Origin: Magnetococcales bacterium
GTDB taxonomy: Bacteria; Pseudomonadota; Magnetococcia; Magnetococcales; Magnetaquicoccaceae
Length of the DNA: 28,797 nucleotides
Assembly: GCA_015229095.1 (NCBI GenBank)
Contig: JADGCE010000003.1
Location: 22,014-50,810 of the forward strand
Reading direction: 5' to 3'
Below the pieces are notes generated by a model. The model was not told the origin of the DNA. It made no database searches and saw only the letters and a program-made list of their open reading frames with translations. A program made the translations under genes and the position numbers. Of the stretch, positions 23,240 to 28,797 are shown in pieces (within the stretch, counting starts at the first letter, position 1; every line of letters begins with the position of its first letter).

Positions 23240-23995
23240 TCAGGGTGACTCCACAAAGGGGTTGCCATTGCCCTGGATCCGCTGGATCCGCTGATTGCGT
23301 TGCCTCTCCCAGGCATCCACGGGGTCGCTTCTGTCCCAGGCCTCAAAGAGCTTTCTCTGTTTGTCACTGATGGGGAGACGATAGGTTTTTTCAAAATAAA
23401 AATAGGTGCGGGCGATGTCGCCCCGCACTTCCGGTCGGGGTTGCACAATGTCGCTTTCAAAATCCACCTTGAAATCACAGGCCCCATAGGCCCCCCCTTT
23501 TCCGGAAACCATCCCATAGGAGCGGTTGCTGCGATCGCCGTTCAACTCTCCGACAGCCGGGACCAGATTGTGCAGATCGGCCTCCATGGAACGGAAAAGG
23601 GGGTCTATCTCTTCACAACATTTTCTGCCCTTGTAGGATTTTCCATCCTTTTGACACAGGGGCTCCCGCCAGCAGGGACGGGTATTGCCAAAAGCGTGGG
23701 CAGGCACAATGTGCTCCCACTCCATTCTTTCCCCGCGTTGCGCATTCTTGCGGGGGATATAGCCACAACTGCCGGAATCAATCGCGTGCTGTTTGTCATA
23801 GGTGCAGTTGCAGTAAAAGGTCTGTCGATGATCCTGGAACAGCTTGTCCGCCAGCTTTTTGGCTTCCCCGAAATCCTGGATGCGATGCACCGCTTCCACC
23901 GGTGCATGGAGCGCAGGGGGTGTTGGGTGCTGCGTGCAAAAAGAGAGCGTCAGCAGAGCGACGGCAACAAGCAGGGCGTAGGCGATAATTTTCAT
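23240..23995 (-). CDS. Endonuclease I (EndA/NucM family), exported
   Basis: A 251-residue non-specific DNA/RNA endonuclease of the EndA family. Residues 1-20 (MKIIAY then a hydrophobic core ending TLSFC) are a Sec signal. Cys20 could be a lipoprotein cysteine, but the -1 Phe is unfavourable, so a soluble periplasmic or secreted enzyme is equally likely. The catalytic motif MEWEHIVPAHAFG (91-103) contains His95, and DLHNLVPAVGELNGDRSN supplies the metal-binding Asn/His set. The mature part has many cysteines, as expected for a disulfide-rich periplasmic protein. Start: ATG at 23995, overlapping the DUF4381 stop as ATGA. Such coupling to a MoxR/DUF58 operon is unusual. Confidence 0.92.
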   Translation of the reverse strand: MKIIAYALLVAVALLTLSFCTQHPTPPALHAPVEAVHRIQDFGEAKKLADKLFQDHRQTFYCNCTYDKQHAIDSGSCGYIPRKNAQRGERMEWEHIVPAHAFGNTRPCWREPLCQKDGKSYKGRKCCEEIDPLFRSMEADLHNLVPAVGELNGDRSNRSYGMVSGKGGAYGACDFKVDFESDIVQPRPEVRGDIARTYFYFEKTYRLPISDKQRKLFEAWDRSDPVDAWERQRNQRIQRIQGNGNPFVESP

Positions 23996-24537
23996 GAGGA
24001 TGAGCGCAGGCGCCTCCTGGGTAGGGTGTGAATCTGCAGCCAAGTGCGGCACAGGGCGATCAAAGCGGTCACCTCTTCCGGAGGCAGTGATGGCTGTGTG
24101 GCCGAAGGGGGTCGAAACGGCTGTTCCATCAGCCAACGACCGACCCCCTGGGTAAAGGGGTGCCCTGCTGCCCAATCGTGTTCCAAAAAATGCAACCAAG
24201 CCATCCCACTGAGGCCTGCCAGTCCAGGGGGTCGTGTGACCGACAGCCCGGCAAACGGGGAGGAGAGGCAAACCCGGCGCAGCAGGGCAGAGAGATCACC
24301 CGTCAGACGATGGCTATCCTGATGAATTTCATAATCGGCCACCAGACGATCCAGCTCCGCCAACGCCGCTTTGCGCAGGCGATGTTTTTTCTGGTGCCAG
24401 CGGAACAGGCCGCCGAGCAGCGCAACGGTGGCGACCAGCCCCAATACCATCCACCATCCGGGTGCCGGGGGCCACCAGGAGAGGGGGTCCGGCAGGTGAA
24501 TGTCCCGTAAATCAAGGTCGGGAGCGGTGTTGTCCAT
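23992..24537 (-). CDS. DUF4381 domain membrane protein
   Basis: A 181-residue protein with the family's typical opening LRDIHLPDPLSWWPPAPGWW (10-29), one transmembrane helix (about 27-46) and a cytoplasmic helical tail beginning with a basic RWHQKKHRLRK stretch. DUF4381 proteins are encoded between DUF58 and VWA genes in MoxR (Bat-like) operons and are thought to take part in assembling membrane or periplasmic complexes; their biochemistry is unknown. Start: ATG at 24537, with an in-frame ATG six bases earlier (24543) equally possible. Either overlaps the end of the DUF58 gene by 26 to 32 bases. The endonuclease gene follows with a four-base overlap. Confidence 0.85.
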   Translation of the reverse strand: MDNTAPDLDLRDIHLPDPLSWWPPAPGWWMVLGLVATVALLGGLFRWHQKKHRLRKAALAELDRLVADYEIHQDSHRLTGDLSALLRRVCLSSPFAGLSVTRPPGLAGLSGMAWLHFLEHDWAAGHPFTQGVGRWLMEQPFRPPSATQPSLPPEEVTALIALCRTWLQIHTLPRRRLRSSS

Positions 24538-25519
24538 GGCCATGGCCTTTGGGTCGGGCGTGCATGCCAAGAGTCCGCTGCAACAGGGCCACCGCATCCT
24601 CTTCGGTGGAGCAGGGGAGAAAAAAAATGCCCTGCAGGTGGCAAAAACGGGCCAGTGCCTGTTGGCGTTGTTGAAACTGCTCCTGGTACTGGCGGCGTTT
24701 GCTGGCAGAGTGGCTCTCCAGGAGAAAGGTGCGCTGGCCATCCCGGACCGGATAGCAGCCCGGCGGGGGCAATGTCCGTTCCAGGGGATCGTAAAAGGAG
24801 ATGAGGAGCAGATCGTTGCGTCGTGCCAATTGGGCCAGATGGAGCTTGTCCCGTTCCCCTAGCGGGGAAAAATCGCTGAATAAAAAAATCCGGCTGCCCG
24901 GTCGGGCAACGCGGCGCAGGCGGACCAGAGCAGCTTCCAACACCGCCTCCTCCTCCGGTGCGCCGGCCTGGGTGCTCTCCGCAATTTGCGCCAACTGGCC
25001 AATCAGGTGCAACACCCCATGATCACCACGCAGGGGGGCCATCTCCCAATGCTGACGATCGGTAAAGAGCAATCCCCCCAGGCGATCCCCCTGCAGGGCG
25101 GCACCCCAGGCCACCAGGGCCGCGCATCGGGCGGCCAGCACCGCCTTGTAGGTGCCCCGTGTCGCAAAAAACAGGGAAGGTCGCAAATCGACCCACAGCA
25201 GAATGGTCCGTTCCCGATCCTCGTGAAAGAGTTTGGTGTGCGGTTTGCCCGTGCGGGCCGTCACCCGCCAATCCATGTGGCGCACTTCGTCCCCCGCCTG
25301 ATAGGGGCGGCTTTCCGCAAACTCCACACCACGGCCTTTGAAGATGGAGAGATAGGGGCCGCTGGTCCCGGAGCGCACCCGGTCGGGCGCCATGGGCAAG
25401 CCGAGGGCAGCCGTGCGCAGTGCCAGCAGGGAGGAGACAACGATCCGGGTGGCCCAACCTCCAGGCACCGGATCGTTGCCAACGGGCTCCCGTGGGAGAT
25501 CCTCGTCAGCACTGCTCAT
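24512..25519 (-). CDS. DUF58 domain protein
   Basis: A 335-residue protein of the MoxR-associated DUF58 family. The hallmark block GRGVEFAESRPYQAGDEVRH then MDWRVTARTG (62-91) is intact, followed by a VWA-like region with WVDLRPSLFFATRG (109-122) and FLFSDFSPLGERD further on. The region before the hallmark has no long hydrophobic pair of helices as in some DUF58 proteins, so this one is probably cytoplasmic or peripheral. It is expected to be a partner of the MoxR ATPase. Its ATG at 25519 overlaps the moxR stop as ATGA. Confidence 0.9.
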   Translation of the reverse strand: MSSADEDLPREPVGNDPVPGGWATRIVVSSLLALRTAALGLPMAPDRVRSGTSGPYLSIFKGRGVEFAESRPYQAGDEVRHMDWRVTARTGKPHTKLFHEDRERTILLWVDLRPSLFFATRGTYKAVLAARCAALVAWGAALQGDRLGGLLFTDRQHWEMAPLRGDHGVLHLIGQLAQIAESTQAGAPEEEAVLEAALVRLRRVARPGSRIFLFSDFSPLGERDKLHLAQLARRNDLLLISFYDPLERTLPPPGCYPVRDGQRTFLLESHSASKRRQYQEQFQQRQQALARFCHLQGIFFLPCSTEEDAVALLQRTLGMHARPKGHGHGQHRSRP

Positions 25520-26484
25520 GGTGCAGGCACCCGCTCCAACAGGAGATCCACAAAGCGATCCGGGGTCAGACCGTTGGCTTCCGCCTCATAGGTGAGCAGG
25601 ATACGGTGGCGCAACACCTCTGGCAGCAGATCCTTGACATCGTCCGGGGTGACAAAGTCACGCCCCAGCAGCCAGGCGTTGGCCCGCGCGCAGCGATCCA
25701 GGGCAATGGTGGCCCGCGGGCTGGCGCCATACTGGAGTACCGAGGCCAAATCATGGCCATATTTGCCGGGATTGCGCGTGGCATGCACCAATTGCAGGAG
25801 ATATTCCTCCACCCGCTCCGCCATGTAAACATGCAGCACCTCCTGCCGGGCCGCCATCAGGTCGCTCTGCCGCATTTGCAAGGGAATCGGCGCAGGCCCC
25901 CGCTGTTTTTGCTGCGCCTCGGCGCGGACCAGATGCAAAATCTCCCGTTCCTCGCTGAGGCTTGGATAGCCAATGCGCACCAGCAACAAAAAGCGGTCCA
26001 ACTGCGCCTCTGGCAACGGATGCGTGCCGGCCTGTTCGATGGGATTTTGGGTCGCCATGACCAAAAAGAGCTCTGGCAGGGGATAGCTCTTGGAGCCGAC
26101 GGAAATCTGCCGCTCCCCCATGGCCTCCAGCAGAGCGGATTGCACCTTGGCGGGGGCGCGGTTGATCTCGTCGGCCAAGACCAGGTTGTGAAACAACGGT
26201 CCCTGATGGAAGGTGAAAGAGCCATCCTGGGGATGAAACACCTCGGTGCCCGTCAGGTCAGCGGGCAACAGATCGGGGGTGAACTGGATGCGGCAAAAGC
26301 TTCCCTCCAGGGCCGAACTCACCACCTGAATGGCGCGGGTCTTGGCCAGGCCGGGTGCCCCCTCCACCAGGAGATGGCCATCGGCCAACAACGCGGTAAA
26401 CAGGCGCAGGATCAGCCGCTCCTGGCCGACAATGCGCTGTCGAACAGATTCCAGAAGGGGTTGTACGGTTTGTTGCATGGACAT
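25516..26484 (-). CDS. MoxR-family AAA+ ATPase
   Basis: A 322-residue AAA+ chaperone-like ATPase (AAA_3 type). Walker A GAPGLAKT (42-49), Walker B LVLADE (101-106) followed by INRAPAKVQSALLEAM, sensor 1 ATQNPIEQ, and PLPEAQLDRF with the arginine-finger region are all present. The C-terminal lid contains GASPRATIALDRCARA. MoxR proteins remodel or load cofactors into partner proteins, usually with DUF58 and VWA proteins. Start: ATG at 26484; an in-frame ATG six bases later (26478) is equally plausible, and the longer start at 26532 adds residues unlike the family. First gene of the four-gene minus-strand operon; a 17-base palindrome lies 39 bases upstream. Confidence 0.93.
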   Translation of the reverse strand: MSMQQTVQPLLESVRQRIVGQERLILRLFTALLADGHLLVEGAPGLAKTRAIQVVSSALEGSFCRIQFTPDLLPADLTGTEVFHPQDGSFTFHQGPLFHNLVLADEINRAPAKVQSALLEAMGERQISVGSKSYPLPELFLVMATQNPIEQAGTHPLPEAQLDRFLLLVRIGYPSLSEEREILHLVRAEAQQKQRGPAPIPLQMRQSDLMAARQEVLHVYMAERVEEYLLQLVHATRNPGKYGHDLASVLQYGASPRATIALDRCARANAWLLGRDFVTPDDVKDLLPEVLRHRILLTYEAEANGLTPDRFVDLLLERVPAP

Positions 26485-26522
26485 GGCGTTCACGACACAA
26501 GGGGGTTGGATGAAGGATCTCT

Positions 26523-26539
26523 TTCTGCACAATGCAGAA
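26523..26539. promoter_or_regulatory. Perfect palindrome upstream of moxR, candidate operator
   Basis: TTCTGCA-CAA-TGCAGAA has seven-base arms without mismatch and a three-base centre. It lies in the divergent region between moxR (start 26484) and feoB (start 26764). The short spacing suits a dimeric regulator rather than a terminator. No match to a known operator is claimed. Confidence 0.4.
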
Positions 26540-26669
26540 CCTGCCTGGGGCAGTTACGGCATCCCCGGCATCATGGTGCATAATTTGTGTGCTGTGACGC
26601 AAGGGGTTGTTTCCTTGCCACACCCAGGCCAAAAACAAGCCGTTCCTTCTCCCGGAGTGGATGCAGTTC

Positions 26670-26698
26670 TGGACATGGGCGACAAACGGGCATAGACT
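26670..26698 (+). promoter_or_regulatory. Predicted sigma-70 promoter of the FeoB-like gene
   Basis: TGGACA (26670-26675) and TAGACT (26693-26698) are separated by 17 bases, with 5/6 and 4/6 consensus matches. The leader to the ATG at 26764 would be about 60 bases. I could not see a convincing Fur box over it. Confidence 0.4.
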
Positions 26699-26763
26699 GA
26701 CCCGATTTTGTGGATGTGTCCAGGGGGGCTTTTGGGGTTTGTTTACGGAAAAGGGGATTTTGC

Positions 26764-28746
26764 ATGTCCGGTTCCTGTCACAGTGCGGCGGTGGCGACCT
26801 CTCAGCAAGGGATTGTGGAAGCCGGGGCGCCCGATCATCGTGTCATCGCCATCATTGGCTTGGGCAATTCAGGCAAGAGCATGTTTTTCAACGTGCTGAC
26901 CGGTCGTTACAGTTTTGTGGCCAACTATCCCCACACGACGGTGGAGCCCAACCGGCAGCGTCTCACCCTGCAGGGATGGCCGGTGGAGGTGGTGGATACG
27001 CCCGGCATCTCCTCTCTCTCCGTACAATCGGACGATGAGCGATCCACCCTGGAGGTGTTGTTGCGGGGGTCGGTGCACGCCATCCTTTTTTGCGGGGATG
27101 CCCTGCGTCTGCAACAGAGTCTGGTGTTGCTGGCGCAAGTGTTGGAGTTGGGCATTCCCACCCTGTTTTGTCTGAACAAATCGGACGAAGCGGCCCGGCA
27201 GGGTATTGCCATCGATACAGAGCAACTGGCACGGGCCGCAGGCGTGCCGGTGGTGCCCACGGCGGCCCCCTACGGGCGGGGCATGGAGGGACTGGGGGAA
27301 CAGCTTTTCTCCGCCCATGCCAACGATAATCCGGTGCACTATTTGCGGAGCATTGAAGCCGCCGTTTCTCAGTTGGGCAGCCTGTTTTCCCTGGAGAGTC
27401 GCCCGGCCAGAGGGGTGTTGCTGCAGGTGTTGCAGGGAGAGCTCAGCATGGCCCAGTTGCCTGGGCCGTCCCTGGGCCAGGATGTGCTGCGCAAGGCCCA
27501 GGCCATGCTGCGAACCTTTGGCACTGAGATGCCACCCATGCGGTTGAGCCAGTCGCTTTTCAACAGCCGGGATGCCTGGGCGCGCCAGATTGAAAAGCAG
27601 GTCAGCAAACGGGCCGAGGTGGTGGTGCCGGGGTTTTCCTATTGGGCGGGTTGGAGTGCCCGCCATCCCATTCTTGGCTGGCCCATCCTGCTGGTCATTC
27701 TCTGGTTGACCTTCTACAGCGTTGGCCGGGTCGCAGCCGAGCTGGCCTCCCTGCTGGGAGCATGGTTTTTTGACCCGTTGACCAGAGCGGTCAGTGCCCT
27801 GTTGACCGACCCCTTCCTGAACGAGATGATCGTCGGCAACTTTGGCCTGCTGACCATGGGCGTGATCAACGCCATTGTCACCGTTGTCCCCATCTTGATC
27901 GTCTTTTTCCTGATCATCAATTTTCTGGAAGATGTGGGATATCTGCCCAATCTCAGCGTGCTGGCCACACGGGCCTTTGCCCCCTTTGGGCTGACCGGCA
28001 AGGCGGTGCTGCCGATCATCCTGGGCACCGGCTGCAATACCGTGGCCACCCTGACCAGTCGCATCATGGAGAGTCGTGGGGAGCGGATCATGGTCTCCTT
28101 CCTGATCGCGCTGGGCGTCCCCTGTGCGGTGCAACTGGGCATCATGCTGGCCATTTTTGCCGCTGCCCCCTTCTCTGTCCTGTTGGTCGTCATGGGTACT
28201 GTGGTGGTAACCAGTGTGATCTGTGGTATCGCCTTGAACCGTTTGATGCCCGCCCGGCCTGCCTCCGCTTTCATTCTGGAACTGCCGGCTTTGCGCTGGC
28301 CCAGTTGGCGCAATATCGTGCAAAAAACCTACTACCGAATTAAAGACTTTTTGCTGGAGGCCATGCCCCTGTTTGTTTTCGCCGCTGCCCTCATGTTCAC
28401 GCTGGAAAAGAGTGGCCTGCTGGTATTGATCAAAAAATGGTTGCATCCTGTCATCACCGGCTTTCTTTCCATGCCGGACAAGGTGACCGAAGTCTTTATC
28501 CTGGTGCTCTCCCGACGTGAAGTGGGGGCGGTCTACTTCAAGGATATGGTGGATCGTGGGGAGTTGGATTATTACCAGGTCATCACAGGTCTGGTGGTGA
28601 TGACCCTCTTTGTGCCCTGCATTTCCAATACCATGGTCATGATCAAGGAATTGGGCGCCCGCTGGGCTGTTTCCATCAACCTGGGCATTGTCGCCATCGC
28701 CATTTTGGTGGGAGGCTTGGTGGACTGGGTGATCCGTCTGGTCTAG
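26764..28746 (+). CDS. feoB: FeoB-like ferrous iron transporter, divergent and short
   Basis: A 660-residue inner-membrane protein with an N-terminal G domain and a polytopic C-terminal half, as in FeoB. G1 is GLGNSGKS (32-39) and FVANYPHTTVE (51-61) is the switch I/G2 region. G3 is DTPG (78-81) and G4 is NKSD (138-141). In typical FeoB, G1 is GNPNxGKT, G3 DLPG and G4 NMxD, so this one is nearer to standard GTPases. Gate regions are recognisable: ILGTGCNTVATLTSRIMESR (GxGCN) and FVPCISNTMVMIKELG. The usual CSARLPVY after the first gate reads PCAVQLGI. Start: ATG at 26764 with AAAAGGGG upstream; an earlier in-frame start (26710) adds 18 unlikely residues. No feoA or feoC is next to it in the window. 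Confidence 0.85.
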   Translation: MSGSCHSAAVATSQQGIVEAGAPDHRVIAIIGLGNSGKSMFFNVLTGRYSFVANYPHTTVEPNRQRLTLQGWPVEVVDTPGISSLSVQSDDERSTLEVLLRGSVHAILFCGDALRLQQSLVLLAQVLELGIPTLFCLNKSDEAARQGIAIDTEQLARAAGVPVVPTAAPYGRGMEGLGEQLFSAHANDNPVHYLRSIEAAVSQLGSLFSLESRPARGVLLQVLQGELSMAQLPGPSLGQDVLRKAQAMLRTFGTEMPPMRLSQSLFNSRDAWARQIEKQVSKRAEVVVPGFSYWAGWSARHPILGWPILLVILWLTFYSVGRVAAELASLLGAWFFDPLTRAVSALLTDPFLNEMIVGNFGLLTMGVINAIVTVVPILIVFFLIINFLEDVGYLPNLSVLATRAFAPFGLTGKAVLPIILGTGCNTVATLTSRIMESRGERIMVSFLIALGVPCAVQLGIMLAIFAAAPFSVLLVVMGTVVVTSVICGIALNRLMPARPASAFILELPALRWPSWRNIVQKTYYRIKDFLLEAMPLFVFAAALMFTLEKSGLLVLIKKWLHPVITGFLSMPDKVTEVFILVLSRREVGAVYFKDMVDRGELDYYQVITGLVVMTLFVPCISNTMVMIKELGARWAVSINLGIVAIAILVGGLVDWVIRLV

Positions 28747-28797
28747 TGGCTCAACCGAGCTGATTTGATGGGTTCCGCAGAAGGATTGCGGGTCCAG

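Noticed and set aside
23268..23292. Short CTGGATCCG tandem repeat at the end of the endonuclease gene
   Set aside because: It encodes RIQRIQ near the C-terminus and is too short to call more than a coding micro-repeat.
26540..26763. Fur box in front of the FeoB-like gene
   Set aside because: No 19-base GATAATGAT-type dyad could be found by eye over or near the predicted promoter.
26869..28446. 525-residue open frame on the minus strand
   Set aside because: It lies wholly antisense to the FeoB-like gene, is Gln/His/Gly-rich in the way of GC-rich shadow frames, and has no recognisable domain.

Overview
The window reads as an ordinary-looking but gene-dense stretch of chromosome from a GC-rich Gram-negative bacterium, most likely a pseudomonadotan (proteobacterium). 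The evidence is indirect: Sec-type periplasmic endonuclease I, a MoxR/DUF58/DUF4381 set, TcdA, RlmD and a polysaccharide-type MBOAT locus. A Magnetococcia-like source is only a guess. Genes are tightly packed, with frequent ATGA stop/start overlaps. No gene-free stretch exceeds 300 bases. I saw no tRNA, rRNA, CRISPR array, insertion sequence or integrase.

Region 1 (8494 down to 1, minus strand) looks like one seven-gene transcription unit. In order of transcription it holds an unknown 221-residue protein, a Ser/Thr kinase fused to an FGE-like domain, a degenerate ApgM-like protein, RecJ, a Nudix hydrolase, MurL and MurD2 (cut by the window edge). The last two form the alternative D-glutamate route to peptidoglycan: MurD2 adds L-Glu to UDP-MurNAc-L-Ala, and MurL then epimerises the terminal L-Glu to D-Glu.

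Region 2 (8649-9636) holds a rhodanese facing a membrane-anchored CBS-pair protein. The 251-base gap that follows (9637-9887) carries a clear terminator for the next minus-strand operon at its right end and otherwise nothing I can name.

Region 3 (14573 down to 9888, minus strand) is a dlt-like operon: adenylating ligase, carrier protein, MBOAT acyltransferase and a membrane-anchored SGNH-type protein. This is the toolkit used to activate an amino acid (D-Ala in Firmicutes) and move it onto a cell-surface polymer, here in a Gram-negative setting. Divergent from it (14724-18133, plus strand) run a GNAT-like protein, a polysaccharide deacetylase-like protein and RlmD. The first two are plausible partners in surface-glycan modification.

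Region 4 (18155-23167) has a DUF4915/TIGR03032 protein (minus), TatD and TcdA (plus, overlapping by one base), a hairpin-rich 22-bp tandem repeat, a CHAD-domain protein (minus), and an unusual GAPDH (minus) resembling the ArsJ-associated subgroup.

Region 5 (26484 down to 23240, minus strand) is a MoxR-DUF58-DUF4381-endonuclease I operon without the usual VWA genes. Divergent from it is a short, atypical FeoB-like ferrous iron transporter (26764-28746).

The best candidates for less-described biology are the MurD2/MurL route placed behind a fused signalling kinase, the Gram-negative dlt-like operon, the degenerate ApgM-like protein and the divergent FeoB. All assignments come from reading the sequence; no database search was run.
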